Source of the DNA: Solanum dulcamara
Taxonomy: Eukaryota > Streptophyta > Magnoliopsida > Solanales > Solanaceae
Length of the DNA: 64,000 nucleotides
NCBI RefSeq assembly: GCF_947179165.1
Contig: NC_077242.1
Location: forward strand, 2,604,001 to 2,668,000
Direction: 5' to 3'
Positions 1 to 13,000 of this stretch are shown here, piece after piece. Every line of letters begins with the position of its first letter. Position 1 is the first letter of the stretch. The notes below the pieces were generated by a model, which saw only the letters and a program-made list of their open reading frames with translations, made no database searches and was not told the origin of the DNA. The position numbers and the translations under genes are program-made.

Positions 1-439
1 AAACATGTATAAAACACGACTTCTTAAGAGTCGTCTGACATGCCAAAACATACAGGCTATTCGAGAAATCAATCAAGACCATGTTAGTAGAGAAATAAAA
101 TAAATACAGGAGCTATCGTCTCAACAAAGTGTTCACTACTTTTTCGCCGGTTTCCATTTATAGATTGGATGAATAGAAAACATGCAAACTGCCTCAAACT
201 CCAGGAATTGTTCTCATACGATAAAATTAATAACATCTCACTACAGCCCAGAAAAAGCAGACTAGTTGACACTAATCCTAAGTCGCAGCACACAGAAAGA
301 AGAAGAGAGCTGCAGTATGAGACTCAATTGGCTCTACTTTTTTAACTAAAGAAACAATCGATCAACTCCCAACTTTCTTTTTATTATGTTAATGTAACAC
401 CATACATGGAAAATGATTACAAAATGACACATTCCATCT

Positions 440-3400
440 TTAGATCTCCGAAAATGTCCTAAAAGCGTGTTTATCTGGAAGGGGTCCGTTTCCTGGTCTG
501 ATAGAGATTATCACTTCCAAACCTGGAGTAGTAGAAAAGGTAACAATGTCAGTGAAGCATATGCATAGCTTTTAGTATAAGAAACATCCCACAGGCTCCG
601 GCCGCACAAATTTGTCTAGATGAGCTACTAGTTGGGATTGAGAGGAGGAATCACACCAAAAAATGGAAGTTCTAACATCCAAAATTGGCAACACAGTGGT
701 TGGCCAAGCTACTCTTATTTTTAATAACCAGAAATCCCCCAAGGCATTGGCATCACATGGTTTGAAACTCGGTAGATAATGCACACATCCCTCTTTCTTC
801 CTCCACTTAAATACCAAGCTACTTTTTCAGCTAGTATTTGGTTTCATTGAAGAGTGAGAAACCTAGCAATATCATATAGAGAGTTGTTTTCATACAAAAT
901 GAGCTGGACGTTACCTGCTGCCTTTGCAGCTGTCGCTTCTTGATAGACATCTGTCACAAACAAAATCTCTGATGGATTATCTACCCCCAACGACACTGTA
1001 ATTTCTGCACAAGTTTTTTTGTTTCTCTCTTGTTGCTACAACAGGAGAAGAAAGATGAATTACTTCAAATCATAAAAAAGAGCAAAATATGAAAACCCAC
1101 TGAAAAGTGAAAGGTAGAAATTTACCCCACTGTTGTATAGAAAAATCCATAGAGATATTTTGTCAGGTCTCCGTGTTTTGTGTGAACAAACAAAAGCCTC
1201 TGTGCGAATCTGCCGCTGCTTGAGTATATGTACACTTGAGAGAAAAAACTAGTTAATCTGACCAGTAGATGGAGCTTTTAGACTTCAGCATTACCTCTTT
1301 ATGATAATGAAGAAGAAGAAAAAGAAAGCATTTAAACCACATAGGATGCTGAAGCCTTTCAAGAAGAAATAGAGCTATAGTTTCGACGATCATAATTGTT
1401 TTCATTTGCAACAAAATATGGATACAACTAGTGAACTAGAGTTTAGTAAAATGAGAAATGCAGTGTACAAAAACAAGGGAAAGATGAAAGTAACCTCATG
1501 CCTAAAGCAGTCCATTTCTCAAGAGCTGCAGGTACATCATCAAAAACAAGTCCCTCTAATTCATTGTTCTGAAACCCAGTATGCCAAATATGTCCCTAAT
1601 TATTAGATTATGAAGTAAAGCATGAATTGTAAGTAACTACTGGATGAAACCGTATAACATTTATATCTATTTGAGGGGCGTAGGTGAAATTTCATCACCA
1701 CTGTCCTCACCTGTAACTCTTTCAAGGCTAGCGGTCAGCTTGAAGAATTGCCTCATCACTAGCGACCAAAGACGCAATTACCTCCACTTTCCCAGCATCA
1801 TCAGACGGGATATGCACAGCACCAGCAACACCATTTTCCAGGTCTTATTGCACCTGAATAGAAGTATGTATGATTACTTTTGCAAAGGTCGAGACATAAT
1901 ATGCTAAGTAGTTTTATGAAAATAATTTCTATTTTGCTATTAGAAAATTCAAATAGGTAGTACTGATGTAAATTGTAATGGGTGTAGAATGTTATCTAAC
2001 ATGAAATCCATGAGTGAACCACCGGTCCAATAAGAAAAGAAAAGTAGGCATATGTGGCAATTGAAGCACAAAATATTCCTGTAAAAATCAGCATCATCAC
2101 CAGGAAGAAATACAGTGATAGTCTTTTTGATTTAACACCTGATGCCAAAGGTGGGCACTTTTAACTTGTCAATAAACACGCCAAGGAAAACAAGACAAAA
2201 TGACTAGATTGCGGGTAACACTTGTGGGGGCCATTTGGTGGAACTTATTCAGCAGCTCCAAGGAGGTTGGATGTCATTCCTAGCCCGGCACAACCTTAGT
2301 CAATACAGATTTGAATTTCTCATCAACTTTTCACATTTGTAACAGTTACACCTAAAAGTTCTGTTAAGAGAATAATCTAAACTGTTCAAGTGCTTACCCT
2401 TGATGGCTTTATGCTGCCATTTGGTGCAAGTGTACCTGCTTTTGCATTCTGAATGGGAGTATGAGTGGCGTTGTCCAGTCAATTCCTAACTGATGAAGTT
2501 TAATTGCAGCATCAAAGAGGTAGTGGTAGCACTCAGACTGAAAGATAACAGGAATGAAGTTGGCATACTTGTAAAAATTCCAGAAAAAGCATCTAAAAAC
2601 TAGTTAAAGCAGAATTCAAAACATAAACAAGTGCAGATACACAAAGGAAGGGTGTGACTTTTAGAAGAGGGAGAGGCATACAGCTTCAGTAAGAGATTCT
2701 GTGAGTTCTCTTTCATATGCAGTGTTCTCGATGATAGGAACCACAAGTTCATCATGTAACCATGCCCTTGAAATCCTTTTGTCATTTCCATATGAGTGAT
2801 CTGTCAATTAAAGCAGCAATGAATAGTGAATGATATAAAAAAGGACAATAGGTTTCAATAATTTACAATGCAGAATTAGATATTTTAAAATTTTATCAAT
2901 TGAGCTAGGGGAACTAGGTTAGAGGAAATAGAGACAATAGCAACTCTATACATTGGTAAAAAAGAAAGTTTCAAATGCAATTTATATCAAGAGATCAATC
3001 AAATATGCCTCAATTCCAAACTAGTTGGGTTGGCTACATGAAGTAACTACATAAACAAATATATAGAGAAGTCTGGCCTATACAGTTCCAGCCTGCAGGC
3101 AAAGGGAAGATACTTTAGGATTAAACTTCGTATAATGTTAAGAAAAGCACAAGTATCTTTATTTGAAAGAAAACTTATACTCCCAAATAAAAAGCCAAAA
3201 TATCATTAGTCAGCATTATACGGACGTCGGACTGTATTGAATGTCTGGAGCTCAGCACTACCAAGTCCCCTTTTCTTTTGTCTTGATGACTCAAAAGGAT
3301 ATATTGGCATCATACCAAGATCGTGTTAACTTCACAAAAGTTTGTAACATATTTTACCCAAAATTCTTTTGCTAGTGGATTGAGCATCGTTACAAGGCAG

Positions 3401-3453
3401 GATTTCATTCCATGACTGTGGATAACGGCACCTGCATTACGCATCTCATATGC
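440..3453 (-). pseudogene. DEP1 pseudogene (methionine-salvage enzyme, 5'-truncated)
   Basis: Exon remnants corresponding to intact-gene exons 12, 11, 10, 9, 8, 6, 4 and 3 can be followed from low to high coordinate. It is broken many times. Exons 1-2 are absent because the duplication ends first. Exon 5 (zinc-site His region) and exon 7 (HAD motif DIEGTT) are deleted. Exon 8 (about 1713-1855) has TAA where the intact copy has CAA at its third codon, and its end has diverged. Exon 11 (about 916-1035) has a net 2-base insertion. Exons 6 (about 2399-2540) and 4 (about 2676-2797) each appear to have lost one base. The exon 10 acceptor lost a G. Exons 9 and 3 and the terminal exon still read well, so decay is fairly recent. 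No functional enzyme could be made from it. Confidence 0.88.
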
Positions 3454-3910
3454 CTGAGGAAAAAAAAGGAAGAAACTTACATCCTGTGACGTGAGTGATC
3501 CTTATCCCTGCCCCTTCTTATTACTATTGGTGACGTCGAGTGCTTAAGCGAGATCAGCAGTCTGGCAGGTCTTTGGACACTGGTCCTCCGTGAAGTAGAA
3601 TAGTCAATCAAAAAGAAAAAAGAGAATTCGTTTATAGATCAACTAATATGAGATCACACTCTCCATTCCAAAGGAATCATGCCTTATCTGAGAAATTGCA
3701 GGCTACAACACTAATAATCCTGGGATCTGGCTGTTACTAGATTATTTAGAGAGAGATAGAATACGTTTAAAAGATGGCAGCAGAGAAATAGTAAGATGAT
3801 ATCGAGGTCAACCTGAGAGAAATGAAATATGCTAAGTTCGCTGAGCTAGCCAAAAACAAAGAAAGGACTACAGATAACATAACGATTACACTGTGAAAGA
3901 ATAATCTACG

Positions 3911-4008
3911 ATACAACAACAACATACTCAGTGTAATCCCACAAGTGGGGTCTGCGGACTGTAGTCGACCGTACCCCTACCTTGGAAGGTAGATAGGCTG
4001 TTTCAAGT
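3911..4008 (-). mobile_element. TS-like SINE 3' remnant
   Basis: It begins with CAA repeats followed by a block with the conserved wording of Solanaceae TS SINEs (cagtgtaatcccacaagtgg, then a 'cccctaccttg' segment). On the minus strand it ends in GTT repeats, as TS elements do. A diverged copy is at 13823-13928 in the other duplication arm. Confidence 0.6.
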
Positions 4009-4304
4009 ATTTCAAACAGACGTAACTGCAAAACAATTATCCCCTGATAGAAGAAAAAAATAACTCTTTTTCCTATTCAACGATGAAGTTTAGACAGATT
4101 TGAATAATGCCAACTTTAATTATCTTCTGAATTATAATCGAAAAAACAATTTAACTTCCACTATACCTTAGTTCCAACAACTTTTCAAATTGGTAAAACT
4201 TCAATTTACAAGTGATATGTTGATGGTTTCAAGATCCATCAATAATGGAAAGAAATTGAAGTAGTTCCTCATCCTGATTTATGTGGTATTACTTTCGAAG
4301 TGGA

Positions 4305-4515
4305 CAAAATGAGGAAAGCAAGAGTGAGATGATTCGAATATGTGAAGAGGAAGTGTGAGGATGTACCGATAAGGAGATGTGATAGATTACCAGTAGCAAG
4401 AGTTAGGAAAGGTAGAGGTAGGCCTAAGAAAAACTGGAGAGGCGATTAGACAAGACATGACACAACTTCAGTTGATTGAGGACATGACCTTAGATAGGAA
4501 GATATGTAGATCTGA
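4305..4515 (+). mobile_element. LINE (RTE-type) C-terminal coding remnant
   Basis: The plus strand conceptually reads as a degenerate KMRKARVR...PIRRCDRL...KGRGRPKKNW...DM series with internal stops. This is the familiar C-terminal end of plant RTE-type non-LTR retrotransposon proteins. It lies between duplication copy A and the next gene. It is a broken fragment with no coding capacity. Confidence 0.6.
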
Positions 4516-4884
4516 GTGTTGTCGTACTTGTAGTAGTTTAATTTATTTGATGCTTGTAAAGTTTCCAACTTAGCACCTTTTTCTAGGGTGGCTGAGTTTT
4601 TATTGAATAGAACTGTTACTTGTCTCAAAAAGTAGTTTAATTTATGTATCACGTAATTTCTTTTTCTTCAGTGTGTTAATATCTATTGTTACACTTGTTT
4701 TGTACATTTGCTATTTTGTTGTCTCCTTTTCTTTTCCACGAGATACGTGTCACCTCCGACAAGAAGTAAAAAGTAACTGTACACCAAAGATAGGACATAT
4801 TGGAAGAAACCAACTAGTGTTTTTTTCTCTGCCGGAATTTGATCTTAAGATCTCATGGTAACCACCTCGACATTTTCAACACAG

Positions 4885-4886
<2 letters not shown>

Positions 4887-4939
<53 letters not shown>
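4887..4939. repeat. (AT)n microsatellite
   Basis: Uninterrupted AT dinucleotides end in a short GT run. They lie downstream of the 5280-6143 gene. Confidence 0.95.
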
Positions 4940-4940
<1 letters not shown>

Positions 4941-5279
4941 AAAGTACTTAAAAATTCTATAAAAGATAAAATTTTGAATCCAACATTTCAAAATGTGTAA
5001 TGTATTCAGCAATCAAAACATGTTGAACCCCATAAAAATCAAATCTTGGAATAGGAATTGGGAAATTTTACCAGATCTAAGGCACAAGCAAATCCACCTT
5101 TGAGATCAAACAGCAGCTTTGATCTCTTTGTTTCTTTTTAAAGAAGCATAAGCAATTAATTATGCAATTTCTGTGGCCAGTGAATATACATAGGTTTGAT
5201 ATCAAACAACAGTAGTAAACATAGTAGATTATACAAGCGCAGAAGCAACACAATATATCAAATGGAGAAATATTACAGC

Positions 5280-6143
5280 CTATCTCAAACTCATTACAGG
5301 CCACATTGTGTCTCCAGCGGCTGGCAACTGTGGGCGAATCAGAGGAACCCGCTTCACAATAGAGAATGCTTCGTTAAGACGTGCAGCACGGCTGGTGAAC
5401 TGAGAAACTTTCTTGTGATCCACAGTTACTTTGAGCTCCAATGGCTTGGTCTTTTTCTTCATCTTATACAATCTACGACCCAAAAGAACAAGAGCCATAG
5501 CAGCAGCAACAGAAAATGTCCACACAGGGCTAACTCTAAAAGCAGCACAATACTTGACAAGTTGTATTGGCACCTTCCACCAACACACTAGGTTCTTCTT
5601 TTGGTCCCCTGCATCCCTCTGTTCACCTTCAACATTTCCATTATGTTCGCCTTCAAAATTTCCATTATCCTGATTTTCTTCAACAGAAACCTCTTGTAGA
5701 TGCCTATTTTGTCCAGCATCAGCACCAAATTTCATAGAATCCGGCAAAAATTCATCAACATTTTCACTTTTCATCTCTTCAAAAACCAATTCATTTTTAC
5801 CCTCAACTTCACTGCCGGAATCCGACCAGAATTCGCGACAAGTATTCATGGTTAACTCGTTGTTTTCAGAACCGGGATCAATCCAACTCGGATTATCCGA
5901 TTTTTCAGAGTCCTCCTCGCTTCCATCCGCACCAGTAAAGGTACTCATATACCTGATTTGAGAGTCTAGAGAGAAGTAATTGGGTTGAATCACACCGATC
6001 GTCTCAGATCCAACTTCATCGACACCGTTCGTGTTTTCGGCTGAACCGTCCGTAGCTAACGGTTCCGAGTCAGAAGCCCGGTTCGACGGAAGCATCTCCC
6101 AGTCTTGGATCTCCGCTGCCTCAACATCCATGTTGCTGATCAA
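5280..6143 (-). CDS. Acidic protein with C-terminal membrane segment, plant-specific, function unknown
   Basis: A single exon encodes 287 aa. The N-terminal ~185 residues are acidic, rich in Ser, Glu, Asp and Asn, and probably disordered. Around 189-202 there is an amphipathic WWKVPIQLVKYCAAF stretch, then one hydrophobic segment at about 203-222 (VSPVWTFSVAAAMALVLLG). A basic patch follows (RRLYKMKKKTK), then a well-ordered C-terminus ending LPAAGDTMWPVMSLR. The layout suggests a single-pass membrane protein with its long acidic N-terminus in the cytosol, but topology is inference. Met5 (6131) is an equally good start, because MDVEAAEIQDWEML looks like the conserved N-terminus. I recognise the C-terminal block as typical of an uncharacterised plant family but cannot assign a function. 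The gene lies in the spacer between the two DEP1-containing duplication arms and is transcribed the same way. Confidence 0.85.
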   Translation of the reverse strand: MISNMDVEAAEIQDWEMLPSNRASDSEPLATDGSAENTNGVDEVGSETIGVIQPNYFSLDSQIRYMSTFTGADGSEEDSEKSDNPSWIDPGSENNELTMNTCREFWSDSGSEVEGKNELVFEEMKSENVDEFLPDSMKFGADAGQNRHLQEVSVEENQDNGNFEGEHNGNVEGEQRDAGDQKKNLVCWWKVPIQLVKYCAAFRVSPVWTFSVAAAMALVLLGRRLYKMKKKTKPLELKVTVDHKKVSQFTSRAARLNEAFSIVKRVPLIRPQLPAAGDTMWPVMSLR

Positions 6144-7044
6144 ACCCTAAATTTGGGAAAGAGATAGAGACGGGATGGGGAGAAAAGAAATATATCTAAC
6201 CTTGTTGAGAAACACTAATTTATTTAATCGAATTTTAATGTGAATAATTAATATTGTTCGGGAATTTAAAAATAAATATAATTTAAATTTTATTAATTTC
6301 AATTAATAAAAATAATAATTTTTTTCATTGATACGTGGAGCTGATTATGATTGAAAAACTAGAAAAATAAATAAACAAGAGTTAGAAAGAGGGCCATTTG
6401 TCCAGATTTTTTTTGTACCACACAAGATGTTTCAATTTCTTTTCACCATTTTATTTTTTAATTTATTTTATTTCTGTCCCTTGTTACTTACTTATTCTTT
6501 ACTTTCCGTTTCGATAGGAATTGCAATCTCGAGAAAATGGACTTCCGACATAATAAACAAATTGAAATTATTCTTTCCTTCCCGCAATCTTGAGAAAGTG
6601 GACTTACGACAATAGGTAAATAATGAACAAATCGAAAATCAATCTTTGTTCTGCACTCCACTTCGTTCCAATGACTTGAAACATGTATAAAGCACGAACT
6701 CTTAAGTGTGGACTGACATGCCAAACATACCAGGACTATCAAAAAGTCAATCGACACTGTGTCAGTAAAGAAAGAGCAGAACAAAGTGTTCACTTCTTTT
6801 TCGCGAGCTACCTCAAACTTCAGGAATTGTTCTCGTAATATAAAATTAATAACATCTCAATACAACCCAGAAAAAGCAGACTAGTTGACACTAATCTTAA
6901 GTCGCAACACACAGAAAGAAGATAAGACTCAATTGGCTCTACTTTTTTCGCTAGAGAAACGAACAATCAACTCCCAACTTTCTTTTATTATGTTAATGTT
7001 ACACCATACATGGTAAAATGTTTACAGAATGACACATTCCATCT

Positions 7045-10000
7045 TTAGATCTCCGAAAATGATCTGAATGTCCTAAACCCGTGATTATCTGGAAGGGGTC
7101 CGTTTCCTGGTCTGATAGAGATTATCACTTCCAAACCTGGAGGAGTAGAAAGGGTAACAATGTCAGTGAAGCATATGCACATCTTTTTGGTGAAGTATAG
7201 CTTTTAACATAAGAAACATCCCACAGGCTCCGGCCGCACAAATTTGTCTAGATGAGCTCCTAGTTGGGATTGAGAGGAGGAATCACACCAAAAAATGGAA
7301 GTTCTAACATCCAAAATTGGCAACACAGTTGTTGGCCAAGCTACTCTCTTTTTTAATAACCAGAAATCCCCCAAGGCATTGGCATCACATGGTTTGAAAC
7401 TCGGTAGATAATGCACACATCCCTCTTTCTTCCTCCACTTAAATACCAAGCTACTTTTTCAGCTAGTATTTGGTTTCATTGAAGAGTGAGAAACCTAGCA
7501 ATATCATATAGAGAGTTGTTTTCATACAAAATGAGCTGGACATTACCTGCTGCCTTTGCAGCTGTAGCTTCTTGATAGACATCTGTCACAAACAAAATCT
7601 CGGATGGATTATCTACTCCCAACGACGCTGTAATTTCTGCGTAACTTTTTGTTTCTCTCTTGTTGCTACAACAGGAGAAGAAAGATGAATTACTTCAAAT
7701 GACAAAAAGGACCAAAATATGAGAACCCACTGAAAGGTGGAAATTTACCCCACTGTCGTATCGAAAAATCCATAGAGAAATTTCCTCAGGTCTCCGTGTT
7801 TTGTGTGACCAAACAAAAGCCTCTGTGCCAATCTGCTGCCGCTAGAGTATATGTACACCTGAGAGAATAAAACTAGTTAATCTGACTAGTAGATGGAGCT
7901 TATAGACTTCATCATTACCACTTTATGATAATGAAGGAAGAAGAAGAAAGCATTTAAACCACACAGAACGCTGGAGCCTTTCATGAAGAAATGTTATTGT
8001 ATCGATGAACATAATTGTTTGCAATAAAATTTGGATACAACTAGAGCATACTAAAATGAGAATGCAGTGTACAGAAACAAGGGAAATGTGAAAGAAACCT
8101 TGATGCCTAAAGCAGTCCATTTCTCAAGAGCTGCAGGCACATCATCAAAAACTAGTCCCTCTAACTCTTTGTTCTGGAACCCAGTTTGCCATATATGTCC
8201 CTGAGTATTAGAATATGAAATAAAGCACGGATTGTAAGAAACTATTAGATGACACCGTATAACATTTATCTTATTTGAGGGGCCTAGGTGAAATTTCACG
8301 CACAACTGTCCTCACCTGTAACTCTTTCAAGGCAGTAATCTTGCGATCAGCTTTAATCATAGCCTCAACATTAGCAACCGAAGCTGCAATTACCTCCATT
8401 TTTCCAGCATCGTCAGATGGGATACACACAGCACCAGCAACACCATTTTCCAGGTCTTGTTGCACCTGAAAGAACATCACAAAGGAGTATGATTTTTTTT
8501 AAAAAAAAAAAGCAGCACAAATATCTGTACTGTTTTATACTTTTAAAATCTGAAAGCAGACAGTTTTATGTGAGAAACACCAAGTGATGTCCTAGTAAGC
8601 AAAGGAAACTAGAGCATGTTGCGTATTAATAGTCTCAATGTATGAAACCACACATCTACACTGCGACCCTGTAATGGACACCCTCAAATTGGATCAGGAT
8701 GAGCTTCCACTTCTCCAACCTCACATGCCAGCCCGCCCACCTACACAACTTCTCCGCTACCACTCTAATTACTAACCCCCCCCCCCTTCTTCTCAGCAAT
8801 TCACAAACAAAATGACCCCTATCTGATATATTTGTCATTTTAGTGTCCTTTTAAGCATCGCTTAACATAGGTTTCAAAGAAAGACAAAGCATTGTAAACA
8901 TAGCTCAAGCAATAAAATTCTGAATAGAAGCATGTATGATTGTATGCAAAGGTCAAGACATAATATGCTAATTAGTGTTTATGAAAAGAATTTCTATCGT
9001 GCTATTAGAAAATTCAAATAGGTGGTGCTGATGTAAATTGTAACGGGTGTCTAATGTTATCTAACATGAAATTCATGAAACCACATGAGCAACCAATCCA
9101 ATAAGAAAAGAAAAGCACATATAAAAGTAGGCAAATGTGGTAATTGAAGCAGAAAATATTCCTATAAAAATGAGCATTATCAGGAAGAAATGTAGTGATA
9201 GTCTTTTTGCTTTAACACATATGATGCATAAATGCCAAAGGTGGAAACTTTTAAGTTGTCCATTAACATGCCAAAGAAAGCAAGACAAAAATGACTAGGT
9301 TGTGAATAACACTTTTGGGGGCCATTTGGTGGAACTTATTCAGCAGCTCCAAGGAGGTTGGATGTCATTCCTAGCCTGGCACAATCTTAGTCAATCTGGA
9401 TTTGGATTTCTTATCAACTTTCCAGTGTTGTTACAGTTCAAAACAGACATGCAAACCACCATTATTACATAATAACATCTCACCACAATTTTTTCCAAGA
9501 AAAACGCTCAGCTCTTTTGAAGACCTTTCTCACAAAGCTATTTTCTCAGCAAGTTTACTTACTTGAGCACGTAATAACTTAATATCCTGTTGAGTTTCTG
9601 CTGAGTCATATGTTGCATCCAAATGTCTCCCAACATTATTACGTGCATAAGGGAATAGAACATCAGTAACAAATGATATTGGGGTAGTGGTTCCTTCAAT
9701 ATCCAAAATGATGCACCGCTGCAAGAAAGTATAAATATCACAATGCAAACAATGATAAGAACTCAACAGAAACACCTAAGCCACATAAACGTAAATCTTT
9801 AGATTTTCAAGAAAGTAAGAGGATAGTCTAAACTATTTAGGTGCTTACCCTTGATGGCTCTATGTTGCCATTTGGAGCAAGTGTAGATATTTTTGCATTC
9901 TGAATGGGACCATGGGTTGGTGTTGTCCAGTCAATTCCTAATTGATGAAGTTTAATTGCAGCATCGAAGAGGTAGTGGTAGCACTCAGACTAGAAGATAG

Positions 10001-13000
10001 CATGTCAGTTAGGAGAGTGCCAAATAAAACATAAATCTCAGATACATCAAACTTATTGATCTGAAGACTGTTTCCATATGTACATTCTTAAATAGACTAT
10101 AAGATGTAGGTAGAAACTCCTTCAGAGGTCATCCTCAACTTACCAACACAAGTTAAGTTAATGATCTAAAATCTTCTACCTAACCATATCAAATCCTCCC
10201 CCTTCCCTCACCGGCTAACCCACCCCTAAACAAACAAAAAATAAGGGTAGTGTTAACTCATTCAATGAATTTTGCAAAGTAGCGTGTGACAAGATACCCT
10301 AGACGCAACATAACTATTATTCCTTTCGTCCCAATATATGTGGTACTATTTGACTAGGCACGGAATTAAAAAAAAGAAAGGAAGACTTTTGAAACTTGTG
10401 GTCTAAAACAAGCCTTAGATAAAATGAAAATTTTAAAGTTGAATTGTTTCTAAATATAGATGACATTCCTTCTGAGACGTGCTAAAACGGGAAGTATGCT
10501 AGAAAAAGGTAGTAGTAGTTCGTAAACACAATTAGAAGTGGACTGATATAATTCATGACCACAAACCTGTGTTTTAGCACTGATCCAAGAATCTCCCCAT
10601 ACATATATACCATGGTTGCGGACCAGCACAGCCGTTGTTTTTGGGTAAGCTTTGATCTGTTCAACATGGAAAAAAGTTCAATAGTTTCATATAGATGTAG
10701 AATCATCAGTAGATAAAGATTGAAAATCTTCAGTAAAATCTTCTTTCAAGGGTGGCTAATGGCATCAGGATAGAATCATCAGTAGATAAAGATTGAAAAT
10801 CTTCAGTAAAATCTTCTTTCAAGGGTGGCTAACGGTATCAGGCATCTATCAAATCTGTCTCGCGAGAAAATAATGGATTCTTTTTTACAGGCTGATCCAA
10901 AAACAGAGGTATCCAAATATGCATCAAAAAGACCTTGTTTAGGTGTATATATCAAGCCTCACCTGAATTGCAGTATTGAAATATCATCTTAAAGCTTAGG
11001 GAAGCATTATAGAGAGTTTAAATTTAGGAGACGGTCAGAGGATATTATTGGATACCTAACCTTGTTATACAGTTAGTCTTCAGAATAAAATGGCTTTGGT
11101 CCTCTCTTTTACAATACTGATGGTCCCCTAGTTTGTGCACACCTCTTTCCATTCTTCCATTGCAAAAGTCTGGACCCCTATCCTTAAATGGTAGACAATT
11201 CCTTCCAAAAGCTAATATTAACAATACTACAACGAACTACACGTCTTAGTTGTGGGATTACACTGGGTATGTTGTTGTTGTTGTTATAACGAACTACACA
11301 TCAATTCCAAATTAGTTGGAGGTGGCTATTTATATCCATTCGGAGGATTCATCATAGTTTGACTACTTTTAAGCTAACTGTTAACTTACCAGCAATACTT
11401 CTCTATCCTACTCACAGCGTAAAATATAACCTATCAAGTTTGCTCTTAAATCCTGGGGTAGTCAAATTTGGTTACACGAAGGAGTACTAATAGAACTGTA
11501 TTTTTTTAATAAGACTAATAGAATTCTATTTAGGCACAAGCATTTTTGGGTGGATGTCTTCCTTACACGAATACTAGCTTTTATCATTTAAGGGAAACCA
11601 TATATACAGCTAAAGTTACTTTTATTTTCTATATTAGTAATGATCAAGAACTTCTCATGCATAACTCCCCACTAATCCACAAAAAGACAGAGAGGGGGCG
11701 TTGACTTGCATCTCACCTCTAGTTTATTTAATGGACGTTGAGGCAGTTTTTTCATTTTTCTTGGTTCCTAGCTTCAGATGTGCCTAGTGTATTTTTGTAT
11801 GTTATTTGCGCTAACTGTTTACTTCTAGACTGCTGTAGTGGACCCCTGACCATTTTGTGGTGATTAAGGGAGCTAAGTAGCATACATCTTGAACAATGTT
11901 TGGAACTTTAAAGTAGGATTATCATGGGCGTGGACTATTCTTTTTACTACAAATGGTAACACTTCAATTCTCAAAAAAATAATTACTAAAACCATTTTGT
12001 GTTGGTTAGTAATTAACCTGTATAGCTAGGATATGAAAGCACACTGCCAGATGAATGATGAAGGCAGAAAACTGGTTGACTTATAGATACGCATATGCTG
12101 AAGCTAATTAAGAGAACATCTAGTGTTTCCATTGAAGACAGGGAATTTGAAACTAGATCAAGATTGCTCTTACTAACCCAAAGTGGTGGGTAGCACCTCA
12201 AGGGCAGGGCCAGTAGGTCAGAGGTCTCCGTGCAAGGTAAACTTCAGTTACCAGTCATACAGATATAATAGCATATAATCCACAAAAAAAATATATGTTA
12301 AGAGCAGATAAAAGACTAATCTAGTGGAAAGTACGAGCATCATCGTGCTGAAAGTGTTCCCACTGCTTATTCACCATTGGCTTCCAAAGATGGAGGGAAG
12401 AAGTTACCAGTGTACTTTCTTCCATGTACTGTTACAACTACTTAAGAAATTCAGCAGTGAAGAGGAACCGCAGACAGTGACCAGATTTTGTGATGATAAT
12501 ATTTGGAAATTGAATGAGTGATAGTGATAACACTATATTTTGTGAATTTGCGAATTTGCAAGTGGGATCTGTTAGCACAATGTTTGGTGATCATAGCCAA
12601 ACAAAAACAGGAATGAAGTTGATGTACTTATAGAAGTTTCAGTAAAAGCATCTAAAAACTAAGTTAAAGCAGCACTAAAAACCTAAGCAAGTGTAGATAC
12701 ACAATGGAAGGGTGTGACTTTTGAAGAGGAGACACATACAGCTTCAGCAAGAGATTCAGTGAGTTCTCTCTCATATGCAGTGTTCTCTATGATAGGAACC
12801 ACAAGTTCGTCATAGTAACCATGCCCTTGAATTCCTTTTATCATTTCCATATGAGTGATCTGTCAATCAAAGCAACAATGAATAGTGAATAAGATGAAAA
12901 ATAACAATAGGTTTCAGTAATTTACAATGCGGAATTAAATCTTTAAAATATTATCAATTGAGCTAGGGGAATTGGGTAGAGGATATAGAGACAATAGCAA

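Larger units (their letters stand above)
1..4205. repeat. Segmental duplication, copy A (decayed)
   Basis: This stretch aligns by eye, in the same orientation and order, with about 6675-14125. The shared sequence runs from the region downstream of the DEP1 stop codon, through its exons and introns, to a break near 4205 (matching about 14125). Copy A lacks the counterparts of about 9435-9810 and 10000-12605, each of which contains a DEP1 exon, and it lacks exons 1-2. A TS-like SINE remnant at 3911-4008 is also present in copy B, so that insertion came before the duplication. The two copies are separated by a 2.5-kb spacer that contains a separate gene. Breakpoints are estimates. Confidence 0.85.

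Noticed and set aside
572..817. An 81-aa minus-strand open frame, nearly identical to one at 7204-7449.
   Set aside because: Both lie in the same DEP1 intron (11) of the two duplication arms. The conservation is explained by the recent duplication. No start context, splice logic or family supports a gene.
1406..1907. Plus-strand open frames of 66 and 87 aa.
   Set aside because: They are antisense shadows over pseudogene exons 9 and 8.
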